From Butyricicoccus sp. OM04-18BH (lineage in GTDB: Bacteria; Bacillota; Clostridia; Oscillospirales; Butyricicoccaceae), in NCBI RefSeq assembly GCF_003481705.1, contig NZ_QULN01000009.1:31938-95937 (forward strand): a stretch of DNA of 64,000 bases. The letters run 5' to 3'. How positions within the stretch are numbered: the stretch's first letter is position 1; every line of letters starts with the position of its first letter. The position numbers were made by a program, and so were the translations under genes. Under the pieces are notes generated by a model, which searched no databases, was not told the origin of the DNA, and saw only the letters and a list, made by a program, of their open reading frames with translations. Shown here one piece after another: positions 27,192 through 35,856 of this stretch.

Positions 27192-27740
27192 TCAGTCCTT
27201 AAAGATAAACGCCGGGATAGGCGGGTCGTTTCTGCGGTTCGCCCAGTCGCAGACGAGCACGCTGTATTTGCGGTCATCGAGTGTTTTCAGGTGTGCAAGC
27301 AGCGCATCGCGCTCGCCGTAGCCGTTCTCGCCGCCGTAATAGATTGCGAGCGCCATCACGCCGCCGGGCTTCAGCAGGCGCAGACCGGCGTTTACTGCTT
27401 CGATGGACGAGTCAGCCTGCGTGAAGATATGCGGGTCGCCGCCCGGCAGGCGGCCGAAATTGAAAACGATGCAGTCCACGCTTTCCGGCGCGGCATAGCT
27501 TTCCATATGGGCGTGGCTGTCGAGGTGAACCTCGGCGTGCTTTCCCTCCCGCGCGAGCAGTTCATTTGTCTGGCGGACAGCATCCTCCTGCACATCGAAT
27601 GCGAGGACGCGGCCGCCTTCCCCCGCAAGCTCGCAGAGCAGCGCCGTGTCGCGGCCCCTGCCGGCTGTTGCATCGATGCAGAACGCGCCCGGCTTTACCG
27701 TGCGGCGAAGAAAATCGTGCACAATGGATAATGTATTCAT
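27192..27740 (-). CDS. mnmM: tRNA (mnm5s2U34) methyltransferase MnmM (YtqB-like)
   Basis: A 182-residue class I methyltransferase with motif I CIDATAGRGRDTALLCELAG (about 25), FNFGRLPGGD (about 95) and AIYYGGENGYGERDAL (about 140), the pattern of the YtqB family. YtqB was shown to finish the mnm5s2U wobble modification in Gram-positive bacteria lacking MnmC. The MnmA thiolase for the same nucleoside is encoded in this window at 51436-52542, which supports the role. The gene stands alone between a MATE gene and the GerMN gene. Confidence 0.82.
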   Translation of the reverse strand: MNTLSIVHDFLRRTVKPGAFCIDATAGRGRDTALLCELAGEGGRVLAFDVQEDAVRQTNELLAREGKHAEVHLDSHAHMESYAAPESVDCIVFNFGRLPGGDPHIFTQADSSIEAVNAGLRLLKPGGVMALAIYYGGENGYGERDALLAHLKTLDDRKYSVLVCDWANRRNDPPIPAFIFKD

Positions 27741-27872
27741 TGAAATCCTCCGATGATTTTGCTGTCTTTATCATACGGCATTCCTCCATAGCCGTCAAGT
27801 CATAAAAAGGCCCCGAAAAATCCGGGCATTTCGCCTTTCCTTTCCGGGACCTTGGAGAGAAGTTATCTGTTT

Positions 27873-29225
27873 TTACGCTCTTGTGACTTTTTTGACCCAC
27901 TTCCAGCTGTGCAGGCGGATGCCGACCGGGATAGCCTTGTAGAGCTGATCCCATTTCAGCAGGAAGAACACGGCGACCGGAGGGCACTTCCACCAGAACG
28001 CCGCCATCGCGGAGAACGGCACGATGATGCCCCACATGCTGATGAGGTTCATCTTCGCGCTGAAGCCGGTGTCGCCGCCGCCGCGAATGATGCCGTTATC
28101 GCACGCCATCTGATAGGAGGTGCCGACCGTGGTAATGGCGAGCACGAGCATGAACTGACGGGACAGGCGGTAGGCGTTTTCGGTCAGGGTGCCGCCGAAG
28201 GCCGCAAGGATGGGGCCGCGCAGCAGGAAGATCGCAAGTCCCGAGCACAGTCCGATGGATAGGAACAGCACCTGGAGCGTCGTGACGAGCGGATGCAGCT
28301 TTTTCTCGTTTCCCTCGCCGATCGTGCGGCCGACCACAATGCCCGCCGCGCTCGCCGCGCCGTAGCAGACGACCGAGAGCACCTGATAGACCTGTACCGA
28401 GATCGCGTTCGCCGCCGTAACATCGCCGCCGAGATGACCCAGAATACCGGTCTGGACCATCTGCGCCACGCCCCAGAGCGCCTGATTGATGAGCACCGGG
28501 AGCGAAACCTTCATGTAATCGCGCACGTAGCTCGTGTCGATGTGCAGCAGCTTGCGCAGGTTGAGATTGAGGACGTTTTCCTTGTATTTGAGGAACCAGA
28601 TAACGATGAGCAGCTCGACACAGCGTGCGATCAGCGTTGCGCAGGCCGCGCCGCGCACGCCCATCTCCGGAAAACCGAGGTTGCCGTAAATCAGCAGATA
28701 GTTCAGGCATACATTGATGACGAGCGTCGAGCCGGAGATCATGTAGCCGATTTTAACCACGCCGATCGAGCGCAGCGACGCGACAAGGATATTCGTGATC
28801 GTGAAAATGACGTAGGTGAAGCGGATGATGCTGAAATATTTCGCGCCCTCCGCGATGACGGCCGGGTCGTTCGAGAGCAGCTGCAAAATCCGCGTCGGCC
28901 AGCCGCACACCAGAATGAACAGCAGCACCGCAAGCGCGCCGCCGAAGCGCAGCGCCACACCGATGATGTGCGGAATAGGCTCGAGCTTTTTCTTGCCCCA
29001 GTACTGCGAGCCCATGACGACCGCGCCCTCGCCCGCGCCGACGACCAGCATCTGAAGCAGGAACTGGATCTGGTTGCACAGACTGACGCCGCCCATCGCG
29101 TTCTGGCTGTACCGACCGAGCATGAGCGTATCCATCATATTGACGCCGTAGGTCAGCAGATTCTGCAGCGCCAGAGACAGCGCCAAAATCATAAACGACT
29201 TATAAAACGTCTTTTCCTTTATCAT
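27873..29225 (-). CDS. MATE family multidrug efflux transporter
   Basis: A 450-residue protein with about twelve predicted helices. MMDTLMLGRYSQNAMGGVSL near the start and the mid-protein QMVQTGILGHLGGDVTAANA are the two pseudosymmetric MATE blocks. These antiporters export cationic drugs or metabolites using Na+ or H+. GGGGGAGTACC decides the ATG at 29225, five codons inside the longest frame. It is divergent from an AraC-type regulator and may be its target; substrate unknown. Confidence 0.88.
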   Translation of the reverse strand: MIKEKTFYKSFMILALSLALQNLLTYGVNMMDTLMLGRYSQNAMGGVSLCNQIQFLLQMLVVGAGEGAVVMGSQYWGKKKLEPIPHIIGVALRFGGALAVLLFILVCGWPTRILQLLSNDPAVIAEGAKYFSIIRFTYVIFTITNILVASLRSIGVVKIGYMISGSTLVINVCLNYLLIYGNLGFPEMGVRGAACATLIARCVELLIVIWFLKYKENVLNLNLRKLLHIDTSYVRDYMKVSLPVLINQALWGVAQMVQTGILGHLGGDVTAANAISVQVYQVLSVVCYGAASAAGIVVGRTIGEGNEKKLHPLVTTLQVLFLSIGLCSGLAIFLLRGPILAAFGGTLTENAYRLSRQFMLVLAITTVGTSYQMACDNGIIRGGGDTGFSAKMNLISMWGIIVPFSAMAAFWWKCPPVAVFFLLKWDQLYKAIPVGIRLHSWKWVKKVTRA

Positions 29226-29421
29226 ATGGTACTCCCCCAAATCATCCGGCGAAAGAAGAAGTTTTGCAGGATTTTTTCTTTCTGTACCCCTTGTATTCTC
29301 CTCTAGATGTTTCTTTACTAAGATATTACCGAAAATTCATGCCCTTGGCAATAACAAAACACTGCAATCTATTTATATTTTGTGCTATAATGACAGCAGT
29401 CACAAAAAGGAGGCCGCCGTC

Positions 29422-30285
29422 ATGAAGGTCACAGAGGAAGCCGGGGTGCTCGCGCGTTCAGAGCGCTTCTTTGCCACCCCCGGCACGGTCGCGCGCGGAC
29501 TGTTCTACTACATCACGCGCGCCGGGCATTATTACTATGATGAACATTATGATTTCCGCGACAACTGCGAGATCGCGCATCTCGAAAGCCACCGCAACTT
29601 CTATCTGCTCTATGTGCGCGCCGGGACGATGTGCGTCCACACCGATCACGAATTTTCGGTCGAGCGCGGACAGGCTGCGCTCGTGGACTGCCGCAGACCG
29701 CACCGCTTTTTCACGCACGGCGACGCAGAAGCGCTCTGGCTGCACTTCGACGGGGCGAACTCGGGCGCATTTTTTGAGCAGATCATCGCCTTTCATGGCG
29801 GCAGACAGGTGTTCACGCCTGCCGCCGCGCTGCATCTCGAGCAGGAGCTTGCGCAGCTCATCCTTGGCCTGCAGACCGGCGAAACCAGCGAGGTCGAGCG
29901 CTCGCAGGCCCTGTACCGCATCCTGTGCGGCCTGCTCCTGCCGCAGCGCGCGCACAGTCCCGCGGAAAACGATGCAGTCGCGCAGGCGGTGCGCTTCATC
30001 GACAGCCATCTGACCGAGGAGCTCCCGGTCCGCAGCATCGCCGCGCACGTCAACCTCAGTACATCGCATTTTTCTCGTATTTTCCGCGCCTCGACCGGCT
30101 TTTCGCCGCATGAGTATATCATGCTCCACCGTATCGACGAGGCGAAATCGCTGCTGCACTCGACCGGCCTTTCGGTCAGCGAGATCGCGTTCCGCGCAGG
30201 ATTTCGGAGCGAGGTCAATTTTATCGCGGCATTCCGCTCGAAAACCGGCCAGTCCCCCACCCAGTTTCGAAACAATCTGCTGTAA
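29422..30285 (+). CDS. AraC family transcriptional regulator
   Basis: A 287-residue regulator. The N-terminal 150 residues form a cupin-like ligand domain (LESHRNFYLLYVRAGTMCVH, WLHFDG). The C-terminal AraC domain has two helix-turn-helix units, AAHVNLSTSHFSRIFRASTG and VSEIAFRAGFRSEVNFIAAF. AAAAAGGAGG precedes the ATG at 29422, and a TATAAT -10 lies at 29386-29391 with a weak -35. It is divergent from the MATE gene, the most likely target. Confidence 0.85.
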   Translation: MKVTEEAGVLARSERFFATPGTVARGLFYYITRAGHYYYDEHYDFRDNCEIAHLESHRNFYLLYVRAGTMCVHTDHEFSVERGQAALVDCRRPHRFFTHGDAEALWLHFDGANSGAFFEQIIAFHGGRQVFTPAAALHLEQELAQLILGLQTGETSEVERSQALYRILCGLLLPQRAHSPAENDAVAQAVRFIDSHLTEELPVRSIAAHVNLSTSHFSRIFRASTGFSPHEYIMLHRIDEAKSLLHSTGLSVSEIAFRAGFRSEVNFIAAFRSKTGQSPTQFRNNLL

Positions 30286-30295
30286 ACTGCACAAA

Positions 30296-30336
30296 AAAGG
30301 GAGAGCACAGCTATTTCCGTGCTCTCCCTTTCGTTT
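30296..30336. terminator. Bidirectional terminator between araC-type and rex genes
   Basis: AAAGGGAGAGCAC pairs perfectly with GTGCTCTCCCTTT, with T-rich flanks on both strands, between convergent genes. It shares the GAGAGCACAG core with hairpins at 12535, 12777 and 15372. Confidence 0.8.
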
Positions 30337-30343
30337 GATCGTC

Positions 30344-30991
30344 TCAGTCCTCGTTCTCCTCAGCCATGCCGACAAGCTGGCACAGCGTCATAAGGCTGTC
30401 CGACAGATGTACATTCTCGACCGGAACACCGAGTCCCTCCAGATGCAGATCCTCGCCCGTGAAGTTCCACAGGCCGCGGATGCCGCGCTCGACCAGACTG
30501 CGCGCGATCGCCGGCGCGTTGCCGCGCGGGATGGTCAGCACCGCAACATCCGGGTGGAGCTCGTCGATATAGCGTTCAAGTTCTTTTGCGTCCCTCACCT
30601 CATAGCCGCCAAAACTGCGGCCGATCAGCTCCGGACTGGCGTCGAATGCACACAGCAGCTCAAAGCCGCTTGCAGAGAAATTGAAGTTGTTGAGCAGGGC
30701 GCGGCCGAGGTTGCCGACGCCCAGAAGGATCGCCGTGCGTCCTGCGCGCAGACCCAGGATCGCGCCGAGCTCCTCCTGCAGCTTTTCGATATTGTAGCCG
30801 TATCCCTGCTGACCGAAGCCGCCGAAGCAGTTGAAATCCTGCCGGATCTGTGACGCCGTCAGTCCCATCCGCTCGGCCAGTGCGCGCGAGGAGATGCGTT
30901 GCGCGCCTTCGGCTTTCAGCTCGCAGATGTTGCGATAATATCGCGGTAAACGCTGAATTACCGCTTTAGATACCTCTTGCCTGTGTTCCAC
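30344..30991 (-). CDS. rex: Redox-sensing transcriptional repressor Rex
   Basis: A 215-residue NADH-sensing repressor. The winged helix is RLPRYYRNICELKAEGAQRI...GLTASQIRQDFNCFG; the Rossmann fold has LLGVGNLGRALLNNFNF (about 90) and VPVENVHLSD near the end. Rex leaves DNA when the NADH/NAD ratio rises. The GTG start at 30991 follows AGGGGAG; a longer frame has no site. It lies downstream of acn and icd on the same strand, and a Rex-like box overlaps the icd promoter, implying feedback on this TCA branch. Confidence 0.92.
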   Translation of the reverse strand: MEHRQEVSKAVIQRLPRYYRNICELKAEGAQRISSRALAERMGLTASQIRQDFNCFGGFGQQGYGYNIEKLQEELGAILGLRAGRTAILLGVGNLGRALLNNFNFSASGFELLCAFDASPELIGRSFGGYEVRDAKELERYIDELHPDVAVLTIPRGNAPAIARSLVERGIRGLWNFTGEDLHLEGLGVPVENVHLSDSLMTLCQLVGMAEENED

Positions 30992-31094
30992 CGACTCTCC
31001 CCTCTCTCCGTCATTTTCTTCCTTTGCTTCCGAGAATGCGCACGTGCCCTGCAAACTCCCTCCGCAAGGCACGCACCGCTGTTATCAATTTGGA

Positions 31095-32252
31095 TTAAAG
31101 CTTTGCGATCGTCTCGAGAACGTAATCCGTGAACTCCTGTGCGGTTGCGCCGGTGTCACGGCCGGTCACAACGACCTTGCGTTCCTCAACCATGCAGATG
31201 TCGAGCGCACGGTCGAGCTTTTTCGCCAGCTCGATTTCGCCGATGTGCTCGAGCAGCATGACGGCTGCACGCAGCACGGAGGACGGGTCGGCATACTTTG
31301 CGCGGCCTTCCTTGACCATGCGCGGTGCAGAGCCGTGGATGGCCTCGAACATTGCGTAGCGCTTGCCGATATTCGCCGAGCCTGCGGTACCGACGCCGCC
31401 CTGGATCTCAGCTGCCTCATCGGTGATGATGTCGCCGTACAGGTTGGGCAGGACAACGACCTTGAAGTCGCGGCGGCGCTTGTCGTCGAGCAGCTTTGCG
31501 GTCATGATGTCGATGTACCAGTCGTCAAAAACGACCTCCGGGTACTCTGCGGCAACCTTCTGGCAGGTATCGAGGAACTTGCCGTCGGTGGTCTTGATGA
31601 TATTCGCCTTGGTGACGCAGGAAACGCGGTTCTTGCCGGTCTTGCGTGCGTAATCAAAGGCCAGACGCGCGATGCGCTCGCAGCCCTGCGAGGTCGCAAC
31701 GGTGAAGTCGATGAACAGATCGTCGTCGATCTGCACGCCCTGCGAGCCGACAGCGTAGCCGCCCTCGGTGTTCTCGCGGTAGAACGTCCAGTCGATGCCG
31801 AGCTCCGGAACCTTTACCGGACGGACGTTCGCGAACAGGTCGAGACCCTTGCGCATGGCAACATTCGCGGACTCAACGTTCGGCCACGGATCGCCCTTGC
31901 GCGGGGTCGTGGTAGGGCCCTTCAGGATGACATGGCACTGCTTGAGCTGCTCCATGACGTCGGGCGGGATCGCACAGCCGAGCTCGGCGCGGCGCTCAAT
32001 GGTCAGACCGTCGATGACGCGGAACTCGACCTTGCCGGCCTTTACCTTGTCTGCGAGCAGAACCTCAAGTGCGTGCTGCGCCATGCCGGTGATCATCGGG
32101 CCGATGCCGTCGCCGCCGCACACGCCGATGATGAGCTTGTCGAGCTTGGAATAATCAATAAAATCGTCCTGCGCCTTCATATCCATGATACGCTTGCGCT
32201 GGCTCTCTACTACTGCTTCAAATTTATCCAGAACAGACTGGTCGATAGACAT
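31095..32252 (-). CDS. Isocitrate/isopropylmalate dehydrogenase family, probable NAD-dependent isocitrate dehydrogenase
   Basis: A 385-residue oxidative decarboxylase. Family motifs are GGDGIGPMITGMAQ (about 52), RENTEGGYAVGSQGVQ (about 160), NLYGDIITDEAAEIQGGVG (about 285) and EAIHGSAPRM (about 320). Position after aconitase makes isocitrate the likely substrate, giving 2-oxoglutarate for glutamate synthesis. AGGAGGACAACC decides the start at 32252. The N-terminal 35 residues before the usual core start are longer than in the minimal family. It could instead be a homoisocitrate or isopropylmalate enzyme, but no leu genes adjoin. Confidence 0.85.
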   Translation of the reverse strand: MSIDQSVLDKFEAVVESQRKRIMDMKAQDDFIDYSKLDKLIIGVCGGDGIGPMITGMAQHALEVLLADKVKAGKVEFRVIDGLTIERRAELGCAIPPDVMEQLKQCHVILKGPTTTPRKGDPWPNVESANVAMRKGLDLFANVRPVKVPELGIDWTFYRENTEGGYAVGSQGVQIDDDLFIDFTVATSQGCERIARLAFDYARKTGKNRVSCVTKANIIKTTDGKFLDTCQKVAAEYPEVVFDDWYIDIMTAKLLDDKRRRDFKVVVLPNLYGDIITDEAAEIQGGVGTAGSANIGKRYAMFEAIHGSAPRMVKEGRAKYADPSSVLRAAVMLLEHIGEIELAKKLDRALDICMVEERKVVVTGRDTGATAQEFTDYVLETIAKL

Positions 32253-32272
32253 TGGGTTGTCCTCCTGTCGCA

Positions 32273-32309
32273 TTGATATTATTTTAACAAATTAACGTCA
32301 TTCTGTCAA
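32273..32309 (-). promoter_or_regulatory. Promoter of icd-rex with an overlapping Rex-like box
   Basis: On the - strand TTGACA (32304-32309), 17 bases, TAAAAT (32281-32286). Over the -10 lies TTGTTAAAATAATATCAA (32273-32290), close to the Rex consensus TTGTTAA-N4-TTAACAA with a perfect left half and 5 of 7 in the right half. Confidence 0.6.
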
Positions 32310-32359
32310 GGCGGAGCGGACAGGCATCTCTCCCCTGTCCGCCGCCCCGGCTTCCGCTT

Positions 32360-34285
32360 TTACTTGTTCGCCTGCTGACGCGCGTAGAGCAGCGTGCCGC
32401 CCGCGAGCAGCGCATGGCGCTGACGCTCGGAGACCTCGCAGTCTGCCTTGAAGGTCCTGCCGCCGCAGACGACCGTAACCTGCTCGCCGTTCTTGACCTC
32501 CTCGAGAACGTTCGGCAGCGAAATGTCGTCGAGCAGCTTGATGGCGTCGTAATCCGCCGGATTTGCGAAGGTCAGCGGAATGATGCCGGAGTTGACCAGA
32601 TTTGCCTTGTGGATGCGTGCGAAGGACTTGCACAGGACAGCCTTGACGCCCAGATACAGCGGAACGAGCGCCGCATGCTCACGGGACGAGCCCTGACCGT
32701 AGTTTGCGCCGCCGACGATGATGCCGCCGCCCTGCTCCTTGCAGCGGGACGGGAAATCCTTGTCCACGTTGATGAAGCAGTAGTTGGAGTAGAACGGAAC
32801 GTTCGAGCGGTACGGGAGCAGCTTCGCGCCGGCCGGAAGGATATGGTCGGTGGTGATGTTGTCCTCGGTCTTGAGCACGACCTTGCCGGTGTAGGACGCC
32901 TCGAGCGCCTTGCCGAGCGGGAACGGCTTGATGTTCGGGCCGCGGACGACCTCGACCTCAGCCGGATTTTCCGCCGGCTTTACGATCATGTTGTCGTTGA
33001 TGACGAAATGCTCAGGCATCTCGATCTCCGGCATCTCGCCGAGCGTGCGCGGATCGACCAGATGACCTGCCAGAGCGGACGCCGCCGCGACCTCCGGGGA
33101 GACGAGGTAGATCTTCGCGTCCTGCGTGCCGGAGCGGCCCTCAAAGTTGCGGTTGAAGGTACGCAGGGAAACGCCTGCGGACTCCGGGGACTGACCCATG
33201 CCGATGCAGGGGCCGCAGGCGCACTCGAGAATACGCGCACCGGCGGAAATAATGTCGGAAAGCGCGCCGTTCTGCGCAAGCATATTGAATACCTGCTTGG
33301 AGCCCGGGCTGATGGTCAGGGAAACGTTCGGGTCGACGGTCTTGCCCTTGAGGATCGCCGCGACCTTCATCATATCATAGTAGGAGGAGTTGGTGCACGA
33401 GCCGATGCAGCACTGGTTTACCGGAATTTCACCGATTTCGGTGACCTTCTTGACGTTATCCGGCATATGCGGCATCGCAGCGAGCGGCTCCAGAGCCGAA
33501 AGGTCTACGGTGTACTCCTCGTCGTACTCTGCGTCCGGGTCGGAAGCCAGCGGCACCCATACGTCGCCGCGGCCCTGCGCCTCGAGGAACTTTCTGGTGG
33601 CCTCGTCGGACGGGAAGATCGAGGTGGTCGCGCCCAGCTCCGCGCCCATGTTGGTGATGGTCGCGCGCTCCGGCACGGACAGGGTCTTAACGCCCTCGCC
33701 CGCATACTCGACGATCTTGCCGACGCCGCCCTTGACGGTCATCTGGCGCAGAACCTCCAGGATAACGTCCTTCGCGGAGACCCACGGAGACAGCTTGCCG
33801 GTCAAGGTTACGCGGACCATCTTCGGCATCGGGATGTAATATGCGCCGCCGCCCATCGCGACTGCAACATCCAGACCGCCCGCGCCGAAGGCGAGCATGC
33901 CGATGCCGCCGCCGGTCGGGGTGTGGCTGTCCGAGCCGATCAGCGTCTTGCCCGGCGCGCCGAAGCGCTCCAGATGAACCTGATGGCAGATGCCGTTGCC
34001 TGCCTTGGAATAATAAATGCCGTGCTTTCTGGCGACAGAACCGATGTATTTGTGGTCATCCGCATTCTCGAAGCCGGACTGCAGGGTATTGTGGTCAATG
34101 TAGGCGACCGAACGCTCGGTCTTGACCTGATCGACGCCCATCGCCTCAAACTGGAGATAAGCCATCGTACCGGTCGCATCCTGCGTGAGCGTCTGGTCGA
34201 TCCTGAGGCCGATCTCCTGCCCCACGACCATCTCGCCGTCTACCAGATGCGCCTTTAAGATTTTCTGCGCGATTGTCATACCCAT
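32360..34285 (-). CDS. Aconitate hydratase
   Basis: A 641-residue aconitase converting citrate to isocitrate. The [4Fe-4S] ligands are in IGSCTNSSYYD (about 303) and CACGPCIGMGQS (about 365); GSDSHTPTGGGIGML and the C-terminal swivel motif GGANYGQGSSREHAALVP are clear. Its length matches the shorter, mitochondrial-type or homoaconitase-like group rather than the 890-residue AcnA. GGAGCAATAG precedes the ATG; MTIAQK two codons inside is also possible. It leads to icd 107 bases downstream and then rex. Confidence 0.92.
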   Translation of the reverse strand: MGMTIAQKILKAHLVDGEMVVGQEIGLRIDQTLTQDATGTMAYLQFEAMGVDQVKTERSVAYIDHNTLQSGFENADDHKYIGSVARKHGIYYSKAGNGICHQVHLERFGAPGKTLIGSDSHTPTGGGIGMLAFGAGGLDVAVAMGGGAYYIPMPKMVRVTLTGKLSPWVSAKDVILEVLRQMTVKGGVGKIVEYAGEGVKTLSVPERATITNMGAELGATTSIFPSDEATRKFLEAQGRGDVWVPLASDPDAEYDEEYTVDLSALEPLAAMPHMPDNVKKVTEIGEIPVNQCCIGSCTNSSYYDMMKVAAILKGKTVDPNVSLTISPGSKQVFNMLAQNGALSDIISAGARILECACGPCIGMGQSPESAGVSLRTFNRNFEGRSGTQDAKIYLVSPEVAAASALAGHLVDPRTLGEMPEIEMPEHFVINDNMIVKPAENPAEVEVVRGPNIKPFPLGKALEASYTGKVVLKTEDNITTDHILPAGAKLLPYRSNVPFYSNYCFINVDKDFPSRCKEQGGGIIVGGANYGQGSSREHAALVPLYLGVKAVLCKSFARIHKANLVNSGIIPLTFANPADYDAIKLLDDISLPNVLEEVKNGEQVTVVCGGRTFKADCEVSERQRHALLAGGTLLYARQQANK

Positions 34286-34299
34286 GTGTACTATTGCTC

Positions 34300-34539
34300 C
34301 TTTTTGTCCCGACGCAGCGCGAAACCTCGCTCTGCGCCCCGCCCTCTCATCTCAGGGCAGTCGTTGCGGCTTCCACAGCCTTCTCCACGGAGAACGAAAC
34401 AATTCTCCGTGCCCAGTAGTTAAAAACAGAAGTGGTCACGCCCGCACGAGAATGCACGGGGACAGCAACCACTTCTATTTTACATCATTTCGTAAATTTT
34501 GCAAACTATATTTTACGAGCGTATTTCACAAAAGCACAA
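34300..34539 (-). promoter_or_regulatory. Promoters and hairpin-rich leader of the aconitase gene
   Basis: Two overlapping - strand promoters are readable: TTTGCA-17-TAAAAT (34500-34505/34477-34482) and TTGTGC-18-TAAAAT (34534-34539/34510-34515). The upper transcript would carry an AGAAGTGGT/ACCACTTCT hairpin (34428-34476) followed by TTTTTAA, like an intrinsic terminator, then a CACGGAGAA/TTCTCCGTG hairpin. An attenuated leader is possible; no known riboswitch was recognised. Confidence 0.45.
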
Positions 34540-34654
34540 GGCTTTCGCTTTATTTTTTTAACGTGCTGACACAAGATAAATATTTCGTTGTGTTTTCGCC
34601 TTGTTTTCCGCGTTTTGTGCCTTTCCAACCCGTTAGAAAATAGTTTTCTCTCTC

Positions 34655-34815
34655 GGCGCCCGTGCGGCAGCACGCATTAAATCGAATTTGCGAAGCAAAT
34701 TCATAATTTCCGGGAGCATGTATCACGGAAATTATACAAGAGACGAAAAAATGTGCCCGAAGGACGCGGTTTTTCGTCAGCCTCGATTGAAACTGTAGTT
34801 TCAATCGAAAAGCCG
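34655..34815. repeat. Multi-hairpin structured element, copy B
   Basis: Hairpins in order: CGTGC-GGCA-GCACG (34661-34674), GAATTTGC-GAA-GCAAATTC (34684-34702), AATTTCCG-13 nt-CGGAAATT (34705-34733), GACGAAAAA/TTTTTCGTC, TCGATTGAAACT/AGTTTCAATCGA and AAAGCC/GGCTTT, the last overlapping the tsaD stop. The first three match copy A at 12595-12776 in order and loop size, with changes that preserve base pairing. Confidence 0.65.
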
Positions 34816-35850
34816 TCAGGCTTTGTCGCAGATATTGCGGCCAATGTCGGCGGTCGGATAGGCGTTCTGAAGCGTGTGGCCGAGGTTGCCGGCGAGATAC
34901 TCATAGTACGCCTGCGCACCGATCATGGCGGCGTTGTCGCCGCAGAGCTTGAGCGGCGGCAGGAACAGCCGCGTGTGCGTGCGCTTCGCCATGTCGCTGA
35001 GCGCTGCGCGCAGGAAGGAATTCGCCGCGACGCCGCCTGCGCAGACCACATTGCGCGCATGCGTCTGATGCACCGCCTCCTCGAGGCGCGGCACGAGCGT
35101 ATGCACGACTGCCGCGCAGAACGAGGCCGCAAGGCCCTCCCGGTCGAGCGTTTCGCCCTTCTGCTCGGCGTTGTGCGCGAGGTTGATGACCGCCGTCTTG
35201 AGCCCGGAGAAGGAAAAATCGAGCGGCGCATCCTTGATGCGGCTGTCGGGCAGCTTATAGCGCTTCGGGTCGCCGTTTTGCGCGAGCGCGTCGATCTTCG
35301 GGCCGCCGGGATAGCCGACGCCCAGCACACGCGCCACCTTGTCGAACGCCTCGCCCGCAGCGTCGTCGCGCGTGCCGCCGAGGATCTCGAACTCGGTATA
35401 GTCCTTGACCATGACGATCTCGCTGTGGCCGCCGGACGCGATGAGCGTCAGGAACGGCGGCTTGAGCTCGGGATACGCCAGATAGGTCGCGGCGATGTGT
35501 CCCCGGATGTGATGCACCGGGATGAACGGCTTGTTCATCGCGAACGCGAGCGACTTTCCGAAGTTTGCGCCGACGAGCAGCGCGCCGATCAGTCCCGGCG
35601 CACAGGTCGCCGCGACCGCATCCACCTCATGCTTATCCATCTCCGCGTCCGCGAGCGCCTGCTCGGTCACGCGGACGACCGCCTCCATGTGGCGGCGCGA
35701 GGCGATCTCGGGCACGACGCCGCCGTAGAGCGCGTGCGTCGCGATCTGCGTGTCGACAACGTTCGACAGCATTTTCCGTCCGTCCTCGATGATGGCTGCC
35801 GCCGTCTCGTCGCACGAGGACTCGATTGCAAGTATTCTCAAGGTTTTCAC
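34816..35850 (-). CDS. tsaD: tRNA N6-adenosine threonylcarbamoyltransferase TsaD
   Basis: A 344-residue enzyme that completes t6A37 on ANN-decoding tRNAs. LAIESSCDETAAAI and the metal ligands in PVHHIRGHIAATYL (about 115), SGGHSEIV (about 135), GEAFDKVARVLGVGYPGGP (about 165) and CAGGVAANSFLR (about 275) are diagnostic. It ends an operon of polA, phosphatase, rimI and a GNAT gene, a typical partner order for tsaD except that tsaB and tsaE are absent here. Confidence 0.95.
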   Translation of the reverse strand: MKTLRILAIESSCDETAAAIIEDGRKMLSNVVDTQIATHALYGGVVPEIASRRHMEAVVRVTEQALADAEMDKHEVDAVAATCAPGLIGALLVGANFGKSLAFAMNKPFIPVHHIRGHIAATYLAYPELKPPFLTLIASGGHSEIVMVKDYTEFEILGGTRDDAAGEAFDKVARVLGVGYPGGPKIDALAQNGDPKRYKLPDSRIKDAPLDFSFSGLKTAVINLAHNAEQKGETLDREGLAASFCAAVVHTLVPRLEEAVHQTHARNVVCAGGVAANSFLRAALSDMAKRTHTRLFLPPLKLCGDNAAMIGAQAYYEYLAGNLGHTLQNAYPTADIGRNICDKA

Positions 35851-35856
35851 TCCAGT

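Noticed and set aside
32414..34258. 614-residue + strand frame opposite aconitase
   Set aside because: Mirror frame of a GC-rich conserved gene; the - strand protein has all aconitase motifs.
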